Shown in pieces: positions 35,781 to 44,855 of a stretch of 64,000 nucleotides of DNA. The notes under the pieces are model-generated. The model had not been told where the DNA came from. It saw only the letters and a list, made by a program, of their open reading frames with translations, and made no database searches. The position numbers and the translations under genes are program-made. Within the stretch, counting starts at the first letter, position 1; every line of letters starts with the position of its first letter. Source of the stretch: Pseudomonas migulae (GTDB lineage: Bacteria > Pseudomonadota > Gammaproteobacteria > Pseudomonadales > Pseudomonadaceae); the NCBI RefSeq assembly GCF_024169315.1, contig NZ_JALJWR010000001.1, forward strand, positions 62,001 through 126,000. Direction: 5' to 3'.

Positions 35781-36556
35781 ATATCCATTTCTGCGGTAAC
35801 GGCCGCTCATGGTTTCGCCCTTACGGCGAGTCACTTTGGAAGAGCGCCAAAGTAACCAAAACGCTTTGGCCCCTGACGTACGGTGGCTCGCCTAGGCTCG
35901 CCATTCCCTCGCTCCGGTCCTGCTCCGTGGGCCCGCCGCCATCGGCCATCCATGGCCGGGGGCGGCTAACCCGGCATCCATGCCGGGTTGCCCACTGCGC
36001 AGAACCTGCGGTCGGCCTTCCGACGGGGCAGATCAAGATCAAAAACAAAGCGAGGCGGCCTGATAGCCGGCCTGAAGTCCACCAGGATCATCGGTGGTGA
36101 ACACCCATGTCACGCCCACCAACAATCCACTGTGGGAGCGGGCTTGCTCGCGAATGCGGCCTGACAGACGACCTGTTCTTGCGGATGTATCCGGAACCCT
36201 GTGGGAGACGACCTGTTCTTGCGGATGTACCCAGAACCCTGTGGGAGCTGGCTTGCCAGCGATGGACGTCCAGTCACCGCGTTCCTTCAGACCGCACGCG
36301 TCATCGTTAACGACCATCGCTGGCAAGCCAGCTCCCACAGGGGAATGCGCACACTTGAAGAGCCAGGTCGGCCCGAAGGCCGCCTCGCGGTGCTGTGGCG
36401 GTAGTCGCCCCCACGGAGCAGGACCGGAAGGAGAGCATGGCGAGCACTAGCGAGGCACCGAACGAAAGGGGCAAAAGCGCTTGGTTACTTGGCGCTTCTC
36501 CAAGTAACCCGCCGTAAAGGCGGAACCAATATCAGCCATCACCCAAAAAACGGACA
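35781..36556. repeat. Large imperfect palindrome, copy A (776 bp)
   Basis: The left end begins ATATCCATTTCTGCGGTAAC and the right end closes with its inverse (GTTACC-like to AACGGACAT). The arms carry inverted copies of CGCCCTTACGGCGRGTYACT and of a GCGCCAAGTAACC-like word. The left arm also holds nested hairpins (GGCCATCCATGGCC and ACCCGGCATCCATGCCGGGT). The centre contains several REPs of both the GGGCTTGCTCGC and GGCTTGCCAGC kinds. The right arm lacks about 50 bp present in copies B and C. Open frames in it are by-products of base composition. No transposase is present. Confidence 0.9.
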
Positions 36557-36751
36557 TTCACCTAAGCGATAGCCGCTGCACACCTTCCCTTACAACCTCG
36601 TTGTATTCCGAGCCGGGACTAATTGTCACCGACAGCTATTCTGTTGTAGCCAGCAGCAGCCTGGGTGGCGCTGTTGATCGTATCGTTTGCCGGTTTATGT
36701 GTGTGGCTGACCGCGCAACAGGCAGGCAGTAAAAAGTGGAAAGACGAAACC

Positions 36752-37696
36752 ATGAGCCACACTGATGGATACACGCGTCGACAAATACTCACGCTGGCTG
36801 CCGGTGCTACGGCGGTGCTCACTTTCGATCCGGCCTTTGCAGCCACCGCGCCGTCGAAGGAAACAGGAGGCAAGAACATGCTGACCCGCGCCATTCCTTC
36901 CAGCAACGAGCCATTGCCCATTGTCGGCGTGGGCACCTATCGCGGCTTTGATGTCGCGCCTGCCGATCCGGCCTACAAGAACCTGGCCGCCGTCCTCAGT
37001 GCGTTGTTCGAAAAGGGCGGGACGGTGATCGACAGCTCGCCCATGTATGGCCGCGCCGAGCAGACCACCGGTGAATTGCTGTCGATCCACAGGCCGCGCT
37101 CACCGGCGTTTCTGGCGACCAAGGTGTGGACCCGTGGCCGCGAAGAAGGCATTGCGCAGATGGAGCAGTCCTTCAAATTGCTGCAGACCGACCGGATCGA
37201 CCTGATGCAGATTCACAACCTGCTGGACTGGAAAACCCATTTGCCCACCCTGCGCGAATGGAAGGAAGAAGGGCGCATTCGCTACATCGGCATCACCCAT
37301 TACACCGCCTCGGCGTACGACGAAGTGGAAGCAGTGCTGAAAGCCGAGCCACTGGATTTTTTGCAGATCAACTATGCGCTGGACGACCGCGGCGTCGAGA
37401 AACGCATCCTGCCGCTGTGTCGCGAACGCGGCGTGGCAGTGATCTGCAACCGGCCCTTCGGCGGCGGTGATTTGCTCGCTCGTTTGAAGGGCAAGCCGCT
37501 GCCGGGATGGGCCTCGCAAGTGGGCGTCACCAGTTGGGCGCAACTGACGCTCAAGTATTTGCTGGCGCATTCGGCGGTGACCTGCGTCATCCCCGGCACC
37601 GGTAACCCGCGCTACATGGCGGAAAATGCCGGTGCGGGTTTCGGCCCGATGCTGACGGGGGCGCAGCGCGAGCAGTTGATCGATGTGGTGGGGTAG
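36752..37696 (+). CDS. Tat-exported aldo/keto reductase
   Basis: A 314-residue aldo/keto-reductase-fold protein. The start at 36752 yields a twin-arginine-like signal (SHTDGYTRRQILTLAAGATAVL...FDPAFAATAP). The catalytic tetrad region is recognisable in GGTVIDSSPMYGRAE (Asp, Tyr), LATKVWT (Lys) and IDLMQIHNL (His). An odd point is export of a family normally dependent on cytoplasmic NADPH; the enzyme may fold with cofactor before Tat transport. It is convergent with the hydrolase gene at 37709, which also bears a Tat-type leader. Confidence 0.82.
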   Translation: MSHTDGYTRRQILTLAAGATAVLTFDPAFAATAPSKETGGKNMLTRAIPSSNEPLPIVGVGTYRGFDVAPADPAYKNLAAVLSALFEKGGTVIDSSPMYGRAEQTTGELLSIHRPRSPAFLATKVWTRGREEGIAQMEQSFKLLQTDRIDLMQIHNLLDWKTHLPTLREWKEEGRIRYIGITHYTASAYDEVEAVLKAEPLDFLQINYALDDRGVEKRILPLCRERGVAVICNRPFGGGDLLARLKGKPLPGWASQVGVTSWAQLTLKYLLAHSAVTCVIPGTGNPRYMAENAGAGFGPMLTGAQREQLIDVVG

Positions 37697-37708
37697 GGGG
37701 GGTTATCG

Positions 37709-38596
37709 CTACACCAGATAACGCCGAAACCACCCCAGCGTCCTGTCCCAGGCCAGTTTGGCGGCGGCGTCATCGTATCGGGGCGTGGAGTCGTTATGGA
37801 AACCGTGGTTGGCGCCGGGATAGATATAGGCTTCGTAGGTTTTACCCGCCGCTTTCAACGCCTTCTCATAGGCGGGCCATCCTTCGTTGATGCGCGTGTC
37901 CAGTTCACCGTAATGAAGCATCAACGGTGCCTTGATTCGAGGAACATCCTTGGCCTCTGCCTGGCGGCCATAAAATGACACACCGGCGCCAAGCTCCGGA
38001 TAGGCCACGGCTGCGGCGTTGACCACGCCACCGCCGTAGCAGAAGCCGGTGATGCCGACTTTTCCGCTGCTCGCGTCGTGTTTCATCAGCCATTCGATGG
38101 CGGCGAAAAAATCATTCATGAGCTTTTCCGGGTCAACGGTCGCCTGCAGCTCCCGACCTTTGTCATCGTTGCCGGGATAACCGCCCACCGAGGTCAGTCC
38201 ATCCGGCGCGAGCGCGATGAAACCGGCCTTGGCCAACCGCCGCGCGACATCCTCGATGTACGGGTTGAGCCCGCGGTTTTCATGAACCACCACCACGGCC
38301 GCCACCTTGCCTGTGGCCTTGGCCGGGCGCACCAGATAACCGCGAACCGACCCGTTGCCTTTGGGCGAGGGATAAGTGACGTACTCGGCGATGATGTCCG
38401 GGTCGGTGAACTCAATCTGCTCGGCCAGCGCATAGTCGGGACTCAGCGCGGCAAGCAGGGCGCCGGCCGTCAAACCGCCCAGGGTGAACAACGCCGCACG
38501 GTCGAGGAATTCGCGCCGGTTGATCTTGCCGTGGGCGTAGTAGTCGTAGAGTTCGAGCAGTTCCGGGGCGAAGTCTTTCGCAGTAAGACGGGTCAT
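37709..38596 (-). CDS. Dienelactone-hydrolase family protein, YghX-like
   Basis: A 295-residue alpha/beta hydrolase. The catalytic Cys lies in [10 protein letters not shown] (GxCxG), the Asp in YGELDTRI and the His in GANHGFHND. Residues 1-57 contain an internal twin-arginine-type element ([35 protein letters not shown]) after a short N-terminal helix, as in YghX proteins. It is convergent with the Tat aldo/keto reductase. Substrate unknown; the name reflects fold, not known lactone activity, and it is not part of the cat pathway. Confidence 0.85.
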   Translation of the reverse strand: MTRLTAKDFAPELLELYDYYAHGKINRREFLDRAALFTLGGLTAGALLAALSPDYALAEQIEFTDPDIIAEYVTYPSPKGNGSVRGYLVRPAKATGKVAAVVVVHENRGLNPYIEDVARRLAKAGFIALAPDGLTSVGGYPGNDDKGRELQATVDPEKLMNDFFAAIEWLMKHDASSGKVGITGFCYGGGVVNAAAVAYPELGAGVSFYGRQAEAKDVPRIKAPLMLHYGELDTRINEGWPAYEKALKAAGKTYEAYIYPGANHGFHNDSTPRYDDAAAKLAWDRTLGWFRRYLV

Positions 38597-38784
38597 CGGT
38601 GCGCTTCCTCTTTGACGTTGACGGACCCCTGTCAGTTAAGCGCATGAACCGGGTTTTTGTAGGCTCGCGACACAGCCATTCATAAAGCGCCAACTCCCGA
38701 AATGAATCCCCCCGCGATACATATGTACCGCACCTCGCCATTCCCCCATCGACATGCTGTGCCCTACAGACAAGGAGAGACTGT

Positions 38785-41349
38785 ATGGCACAACGATTCA
38801 ACGATGGGACGTCAGGAGACGTCGTCATCAGGTCCGGGCCGCCTGCTTCGGGCGGCGGTGGTGGCTGGGGCGGTGGTGGAGGTTCTGGAGGCAACCGCGT
38901 CGGGGCCTCCGGTGCATTCAGCGGCCCAAGCCAAAACACGAAACAGGCCAGAAAGTGGGCCAAGGAAGAGCACTACCGGATTCAGGCAGAGCAGGAAGCG
39001 CAGGCAGTGGCCGCCGCTGCGCAAGCCCGGGAGCAGGCACGCATCTATGCGCGCAATCAATTACTCGCTCAATTCACCCAGCTTCAAAACGTAACCAGAA
39101 CCGAAATTGACCGCAGTTTTGCCGCCAGAGCCGAGCAACTCGCTTCGTCACTCGAAAACGAAATATCGGCGGCAAAACGGCACCATGCTGGCGACTCGAG
39201 TGAGCGCTGGCAGCTCTATCTCATCACCAAAGACAAGAACGAAATCGATGGGTTGATCTCCCGAAAAAACGCGGAGCTCAACGAAAAAAATGCGCTTGCC
39301 CTGTCATTCGACGGGCACGATCCACTCACGCGAACCGCCGACGACTATCAGGCCCGACTCGGGCAGTTCGGTGATGCGCTGACGGGTGGCCATCAGCTCT
39401 GGGAGAGCGCTTACAACGCGGCTCATGAAGCCCGGTTGCTGCCAACGCAAATCGACGCGCTCAACGATAAATCCAATGCGTTGGCCGCTCATCATGCCGA
39501 GCAGACCATCATCTGGCATGAGCGGGAGGCACTCTGGGAACGCCATCGGCAGCACGCCGAACAGCGTGATGCGCGCATTCGGTTCAAGCAACAGGTTGAT
39601 GAGGATGCTCGCCTCGAACAGGTCAGGCAGGCCAACACCTTCCAATTACCTGCCACATCGTCAGCGCTTTCTGCCGGCGTACTGCCCAGTCACGGCGGGG
39701 AATGGGTTGATGCCGACAAACTGGTCATTGCCGCTTCGCGAGCAATCACCGAACTGGGCTCCGTCGTCGCGACGCTCACGGTAGGGCAAGCCGTAATTTT
39801 CGTGGTGGGGATGGCCTATCCCAGCGAACTGGGCAATGGCGAGTTGACGTCCGAGCAACGACATCGATTGTCCGAGGCCGTCGCCGTCCCGGCTCAAACC
39901 CTGGAGCTTTATGACCCTCAAGAGATGCGGGCCGCTGCTGAGGCAGGCGGTTCGGTGGAGGTGGAATACCGGCTCAAACCTGTAGCGACACCGGAAGGAA
40001 CCGCGATCGTTGTCGCCGCGACGGGGGGCGATATCGATTCCCGCGTTTCGGTCGTGAATGCCGTGCTCGACCTGCAGACAGGCATCTACACCGCCGAGAT
40101 TCCCGGATCACCCACCCGGCATGTGCAGTTCACCCCAGACGCCACGCCTCAAGCGGACATCACCGGCCAGACTCGACTGACCGTCACGGAACCGCAGATT
40201 CAGGACAGCCCGACAGGTGTTGATTGGCGCATTCAGGATTGCATTGTCTGCGTGCCTGGTCTGCCACCGACCTACCTGTCTTTCAACGTTCCGGCCATGG
40301 GCACTGGCGTTGTCACTGGAACCGGTCAGCCGCCGACGGCTGATTGGTGGAAGGGCGTCAGCCAGACGGCCGGCGCTGCGATCCCGAGTCAGATTGGCGA
40401 TCAGTTCCGGGGCCGGGAATTCAAGTCGTTCGAGGCGTTCGACGAAGCCTTGTGGCGATCGCTCGGTGAACACTCGGCCCTGACCCGTCCACTCGATGAG
40501 GTGAACAAGAAACGAGTCGAACAAGGCTTCGCCCCTTACGCGCCGAAAAGCACATGGGTGGGTGCAAACCGAGAATTCGAACTGCGGTATCAGGAACGGC
40601 CGGAGTTCTGGGTCGATCCGTTCAACCTCGACAAAATCAGCATCAAGACACCGCAAACTGCCGAAGGGTGGTTGGGCATCGTACCGGCCGTTGTGCCCTG
40701 GCCGATTCCGCCGGTTGGCACCTGGACACCGTTGGTGCCGCCGGGCAGTGAGCATCTGGGTACGACGACATCACCAATCCCGTCCATTCCACCCGCGGTT
40801 TATCCCGGCAACCCGGCCATCCCGGTCCTACCGCAAAACGAGACATTTCCGGCGGTTGATGAAGGGGAGATTGGTGCGAGTATTCCCGGGTTCCCGGGGG
40901 ATATGGAGCTGCCCTCGTCGGATGTGCTGTTCCGAGATCGACGTGATGATCCCGGCATTGCTACAGGATGGGGATCAGACGTCTCGGAGGTTTGGCTTGG
41001 AGACGATGCGCGGGGTGAGGGAGCACCAGTGCCATGGGAAATTGCAGAACAGTTGCGGTGGAAGGAGTTTCGTAATTTTCATGAGTTTAGGCGGGCGTTC
41101 TGGAAGGCGGTAGAGATGGATGCGGAACTACGAAAACAGTTCAATTCCCACAACTTAAACCGGATGCGCGAGGGGCTGGCTCCCTATCCTAAACTCAGCG
41201 ACCAAAGTGGCGGACGCCAAACTTTCGAACTCCATCATGACCTCGAAGTTGCAATGGGAGGCGATGTTTACGGGATTGATAACATTTCAGTCATGACGCC
41301 ACGGCGCCATATACAGCTACACAAGGAGCGAAAAAATCATGATCTTTAA
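38785..41349 (+). CDS. S-type pyocin with tandem HNH domains, the first degenerate
   Basis: An 854-residue bacteriocin. The N-terminus is disordered and Gly-rich (residues 17-40), then a helical/coiled-coil receptor-binding region to about 300. A pyocin translocation domain follows (~310-520), ending DWRIQDCIVCVPGLPPTYLSFN. Two nuclease-fold segments come next. Segment 1 (~532-630, QFRGREFKSFEAFDEALW) has R601-Y602 where HH is expected and K617 and A626 for the later ligands, so it should be inactive. After a Pro-rich linker, segment 2 (~748-854) keeps H817-H818, N833, H842 and H846 of the colicin E9-type HNH DNase. AAGGAGA precedes the ATG. I saw no LexA or PrtN box upstream. The immunity gene overlaps its 3' end by 11 bp. 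Confidence 0.9.
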   Translation: MAQRFNDGTSGDVVIRSGPPASGGGGGWGGGGGSGGNRVGASGAFSGPSQNTKQARKWAKEEHYRIQAEQEAQAVAAAAQAREQARIYARNQLLAQFTQLQNVTRTEIDRSFAARAEQLASSLENEISAAKRHHAGDSSERWQLYLITKDKNEIDGLISRKNAELNEKNALALSFDGHDPLTRTADDYQARLGQFGDALTGGHQLWESAYNAAHEARLLPTQIDALNDKSNALAAHHAEQTIIWHEREALWERHRQHAEQRDARIRFKQQVDEDARLEQVRQANTFQLPATSSALSAGVLPSHGGEWVDADKLVIAASRAITELGSVVATLTVGQAVIFVVGMAYPSELGNGELTSEQRHRLSEAVAVPAQTLELYDPQEMRAAAEAGGSVEVEYRLKPVATPEGTAIVVAATGGDIDSRVSVVNAVLDLQTGIYTAEIPGSPTRHVQFTPDATPQADITGQTRLTVTEPQIQDSPTGVDWRIQDCIVCVPGLPPTYLSFNVPAMGTGVVTGTGQPPTADWWKGVSQTAGAAIPSQIGDQFRGREFKSFEAFDEALWRSLGEHSALTRPLDEVNKKRVEQGFAPYAPKSTWVGANREFELRYQERPEFWVDPFNLDKISIKTPQTAEGWLGIVPAVVPWPIPPVGTWTPLVPPGSEHLGTTTSPIPSIPPAVYPGNPAIPVLPQNETFPAVDEGEIGASIPGFPGDMELPSSDVLFRDRRDDPGIATGWGSDVSEVWLGDDARGEGAPVPWEIAEQLRWKEFRNFHEFRRAFWKAVEMDAELRKQFNSHNLNRMREGLAPYPKLSDQSGGRQTFELHHDLEVAMGGDVYGIDNISVMTPRRHIQLHKERKNHDL

Positions 41350-41614
41350 AGAGCGATTAGAGGACTACACCGAAGCGGAATTTTTGGCTTTCCTGCAAGG
41401 GTTTAGCCTCTTTCCCGAGGGGCTTCACGGTAAAGCCTTGGAGGTGCATCTGGATCGTCTTCTTGAACACTTTTTGGTCATTACAGAGCACCCGGATGGT
41501 TCCGACGTCATCTTCTACCCAAAGGAAGGCCAGGAAGACAGCCCCGAAGGCATCCTGAAAGAAGTCAAGGAATGGCGCGCAGCCAATAACAAACCGGGAT
41601 TCAAACCGGAATAA
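41339..41614 (+). CDS. Colicin/pyocin DNase immunity protein (Im2/Im9 family)
   Basis: A 91-residue four-helix immunity protein that binds the cognate HNH DNase in the producer cell. Helix I is LEDYTEAEFLAFLQGF; the conserved helix-III region reads HPDGSDVIFYPKEGQEDSPEGILKEVKEW (the YP motif that contacts the nuclease). Its start lies inside the toxin's last codons (11-bp overlap), so the two are translationally coupled. It is the natural partner of the intact second HNH domain of the toxin. Confidence 0.93.
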   Translation: MIFKERLEDYTEAEFLAFLQGFSLFPEGLHGKALEVHLDRLLEHFLVITEHPDGSDVIFYPKEGQEDSPEGILKEVKEWRAANNKPGFKPE

Positions 41615-41697
41615 CTTGCCGTATCAGATTCGCACCTGCTCATGGAAGCGAGCAGGTGCGCCGTCTTCGTCGTGCGAAAGAACAAGGAAGAACCAAG

Positions 41698-43182
41698 ATG
41701 GAACTTAAAACCACACTCAAGGATTACACCGCGTCGGAATTCCAGGCATTGGTCAACCAAATATGGGCCGTTGACCTGCCGAAACCGGACCACGACCAAC
41801 TGATCAACCATTTCGACCGGATCGTCGGTCATCCCCAAGGTGCAGATCTGCTGTTCTACCCGACGGACAAGTACAACTCCAACACCCCGGAAGCCGTTGT
41901 CCACCACGTCAGGAAATGGCATCACCAACAAGGAATGCCGGCATTCAAAGGCGAGGATGTTCCTGTTGCCAAACCACCTGTTGCGCCACTAACCCCTTTG
42001 GCCAGAAGCCTGGCCGAAGTCGAAAAAATCGCGGCGGATGTGGCTGTTTCAGGACAGGTTGTTGAAGAGGCTTTCGGTCATTTCGAGCTACAGACCAGGA
42101 ACTTTCAAAGTCAAAAGCACACCCGTCCGGACATCCTCAATCAGGAAACCGGCATACGCGCGCTGGAACATGCCCAGCATGAAGCACTGATAGCCGTCAG
42201 AAAGTTTGAGTCCTGGAAAATGAGAGTGGAATTCGTCCAAAGCGCTGCCCAGCGCAACCTGACCTATGCGCGATCCGAGCAAGCGCAATGGCAGAGCGTC
42301 GTGCAACAGAGCAACGATATCCAGAAGCGCTACGTGACTCGTTCAGCGAGTTTTAACCAGCGCCATCGCGCTCTGCATGATGACGCGGAAACATTGCTGA
42401 TAGCGGCGCATCAACACTTGATTGATTCGCGCAGTACGACACAAACGGTGCACACGATCAGCGCCTCGCTCGCTTCTGCCGATAAACGTCCCGATCTTTT
42501 ACTGACTGGCGGTTCGCCGGTAATGCTGGCATCTCAGCAGGCGGATCTGCTTAACGCGATACGCTCGACGGTTGCCGAGTTTTCCTGGCAGAACACATCA
42601 GGCAATCTGGACGCTGAAAACCAGCGAGCTGCCGTTTTGAGCTTCGCCTTTTCCAGTCGGGCAGACGCTCAGCTGTTCGGTGTCAGCGTCCCGTTGTCCG
42701 AACTTTTGCCCATCGAAGGTCAGGATTGGCAGCACCTGGCCGCGAACCAGACTGAGTTCGATGTGCCTTTCCGCATAAGCACAACGGCAGTCCCCGCCAA
42801 GCCCGGAAAAATGTTCCAGGGTTTGCGCGAGATCAAAACGTTGTCTCAGGTTTACGTCACGGCTTGCAGAGGCTGTCGTTCGATCACTGGCGTCAGGGTC
42901 AGGGCGGTGAAGCAGGATCAGCATCGGAACCGTTTCAGTTTTACTCCGGAGGATTCTTCTGGAGTCGCTGTCCACTGGACTGCGCCGGTTTCCCTTGAAA
43001 CCGGTCCGGATGCAACACCGACCCAACAGCGTCGTGTGGGATTTGTTCAGTCCGCGCGAGTACCGACGATTGAGGCCAATGCAGAGCACGCGCATGACCG
43101 ATTCGACGACTACATCCTGATATTCCCGGTCTCGTCTGGGATTGACCCGCTTTACATCGTTTTCAACCGACCTGCACAGTAG
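41698..43182 (+). CDS. Immunity domain fused to a pyocin translocation-like domain
   Basis: A 494-residue fusion. Residues 1-85 are a full Im2/Im9-type immunity domain (LKDYTASEFQALVNQIW; HPQGADLLFYP). Residues ~100-270 are helical. Residues ~300-494 resemble the S-type pyocin translocation domain: FSFTPEDSSGVAVHWTAPVS and the terminal DDYILIFPVSSGIDPLYIVFN. There is no nuclease domain. A CxxC (ACRGC) lies near residue 388. ATG 41698 has AAGGAAG 8 bases upstream. It lies 83 bp after the free immunity gene. It may be a recombinant remnant, a second immunity factor for the toxin's degenerate nuclease domain, or part of a two-component bacteriocin; the sequence does not decide. Confidence 0.82.
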   Translation: MELKTTLKDYTASEFQALVNQIWAVDLPKPDHDQLINHFDRIVGHPQGADLLFYPTDKYNSNTPEAVVHHVRKWHHQQGMPAFKGEDVPVAKPPVAPLTPLARSLAEVEKIAADVAVSGQVVEEAFGHFELQTRNFQSQKHTRPDILNQETGIRALEHAQHEALIAVRKFESWKMRVEFVQSAAQRNLTYARSEQAQWQSVVQQSNDIQKRYVTRSASFNQRHRALHDDAETLLIAAHQHLIDSRSTTQTVHTISASLASADKRPDLLLTGGSPVMLASQQADLLNAIRSTVAEFSWQNTSGNLDAENQRAAVLSFAFSSRADAQLFGVSVPLSELLPIEGQDWQHLAANQTEFDVPFRISTTAVPAKPGKMFQGLREIKTLSQVYVTACRGCRSITGVRVRAVKQDQHRNRFSFTPEDSSGVAVHWTAPVSLETGPDATPTQQRRVGFVQSARVPTIEANAEHAHDRFDDYILIFPVSSGIDPLYIVFNRPAQ

Positions 43183-43212
43183 ACTTTTACCGGACACCGT
43201 GGGAACGATCCA

Positions 43213-43614
43213 TCAGTGCAGGCATTGCGCGCCGGCCCTGGCGACTTGCGCATCATGCTCTGCCTTGACGCCAGACACCCCGACCGCGCCGATCACCTGA
43301 TCGTCAACGATGATCGGCACACCGCCTTCCAGGGACACCAGCAATGGCGCCGACAAAAACGCCTGGCGCCCGCCATTGATCATTTCTTCGTAACTCCCCG
43401 ACTCACGCCGACCCAGGGCCGAGGTGCGGGCCTTTTCGGTGGCGATGTAGGCGCTGATGGGGGCGCAACCGTCGAGGCGTTCGAGGGCGAGGGGATGGCC
43501 GCCGTCGTCGACAACCACGATGGTCACGGCCCATTTGTTGTTCTGCGCTTCGGTGCGTGCGGCGGCGAGGATCTGGCTGACTTCGGCCTGGCTGAGGATG
43601 GCTTTGCTCTTCAT
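43213..43614 (-). CDS. glcG: GlcG (DUF336/heme-binding-like) protein of the glycolate operon
   Basis: A 133-residue GlcG/HbpS-fold protein (SQAEVSQILAAARTEAQ..., VVVDDGGHPLALERLDGCAP, GGVPIIVDDQVIGAVGVSG). It follows glcF with a 4-bp overlap. Its role in glycolate oxidation is not established. It ends only 30 bp from the pyocin-fusion gene, which marks the right border of the pyocin locus. Confidence 0.92.
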   Translation of the reverse strand: MKSKAILSQAEVSQILAAARTEAQNNKWAVTIVVVDDGGHPLALERLDGCAPISAYIATEKARTSALGRRESGSYEEMINGGRQAFLSAPLLVSLEGGVPIIVDDQVIGAVGVSGVKAEHDAQVARAGAQCLH

Positions 43615-44852
43615 GGGGCTTCTCCGGGGATGGTTGAGGGCAGCGCGGCTTCGACCAGTTCGATCCAGTGCCGGACCGGGGTTCGGCCGGCACCGTCGAG
43701 GTGCGACTGGCAGCCGATATTGGCCGTGACAATGACATCGGGGTGTCCGCTTTCCAGCGCGTTCAGCTTGTTATCGCGAAGTTGCCGGGACAGTTCGGGT
43801 TGGGTGATCGAATAGGTGCCCGCCGAACCGCAACACAAATGGCTGTCGGGCACGGCCGTGAGGTTGAAACCGAGGCGAATCAGTATCGCTTCCACCGCGC
43901 CGCCGAGTTTTTGCGCATGTTGCAAGGTGCAGGGGCAATGGAAGGCCAGGCGCTGGTCGCTGTGGACGCCGAGGGTTTCCAGCGGTTCGTTGCCCAGCAC
44001 TTCCACCAGGTCCCTGGCCAGCGCGCTGACTCTTTTCGCTTTCTCGGCATAGGCCGGATCGCGTTCGAGCAGATGGCCATAGTCCTTGATGAAGGCGCCA
44101 CAGCCACTGGCGGTTTGCACGATGGCTTCGGCGCCGTTCTCGATGCTCGGCCACCAGGCATCGATGTTGCGCCGTGCGCGGTCGAGTCCGGCGGCCTGCG
44201 CATCGAGGTGGTAGTCAACGGCGCCGCAACAGCCGGCCTCCCTGGACGGGGTGACACTGATGCCCAGTCGATCCAGCACCCGCGCAGTCGCGGCATTGGT
44301 GTTCGGCGACAGGCTCGGTTGCACGCAGCCCTCGAGCATCAGTACCTGGCGGGCATGGCGGGTGACGGGGCGAGGCCTGGAGGGATAAACGTGGCGAGGC
44401 AACTTGGCCTGAAAGGCGCTGGGCAGCAGCGCCCGAAACACTTGACCGCTGCTGACCAGCGCCTTGAACAGGCCCGGGTTGGGCACGACGCTGCGCAATC
44501 CTTCGCGCAACAGGCGTTGGTCGATGGAACGGGGCACCGCCGCATCGACCACTGCGCGGCCAATGTCGAGCAAGTTGTGATAATCGACGCCGGAGGGGCA
44601 GGTGGTTTCGCAGTTGCGGCAGGACAGGCAACGGTCCAGATGCTGTTGGGTTTTCTGCGTGACTTCGTTGCCTTCCAATACCTGTTTGATCAGGTAGATG
44701 CGGCCCCGTGGCCCATCGAGTTCATCGCCCAGTAATTGATAAGTCGGGCACGTGGCGTTGCAGAACCCGCAGTGCACACAGGTGCGCAGGATGCTTTCGG
44801 CTTCTTCGGCGCGGGGCAGGCGTCGGGCGGTGTCGCTCAGGGTGGTCTGCAT
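43611..44852 (-). CDS. glcF: Glycolate oxidase iron-sulfur subunit
   Basis: A 413-residue electron-transfer subunit. Two [4Fe-4S] ferredoxin motifs lie near the N-terminus (CVHCGFCNATCP and CLSCRNCETTCP), and two CCG domains follow (EAGCCGAVDYH and LCCGSAGTY). It passes electrons from GlcDE to the respiratory chain. It starts 3 bp after the glcE stop and overlaps glcG by 4 bp. Confidence 0.96.
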   Translation of the reverse strand: MQTTLSDTARRLPRAEEAESILRTCVHCGFCNATCPTYQLLGDELDGPRGRIYLIKQVLEGNEVTQKTQQHLDRCLSCRNCETTCPSGVDYHNLLDIGRAVVDAAVPRSIDQRLLREGLRSVVPNPGLFKALVSSGQVFRALLPSAFQAKLPRHVYPSRPRPVTRHARQVLMLEGCVQPSLSPNTNAATARVLDRLGISVTPSREAGCCGAVDYHLDAQAAGLDRARRNIDAWWPSIENGAEAIVQTASGCGAFIKDYGHLLERDPAYAEKAKRVSALARDLVEVLGNEPLETLGVHSDQRLAFHCPCTLQHAQKLGGAVEAILIRLGFNLTAVPDSHLCCGSAGTYSITQPELSRQLRDNKLNALESGHPDVIVTANIGCQSHLDGAGRTPVRHWIELVEAALPSTIPGEAP

Positions 44853-44855
44853 GGT

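Noticed and set aside
38597..38784. SOS (LexA) or PrtN control site upstream of the pyocin
   Set aside because: I looked for CTG-N10-CAG and ATTG-type P-boxes and saw no convincing match; only an ACATATGT word near 38719.
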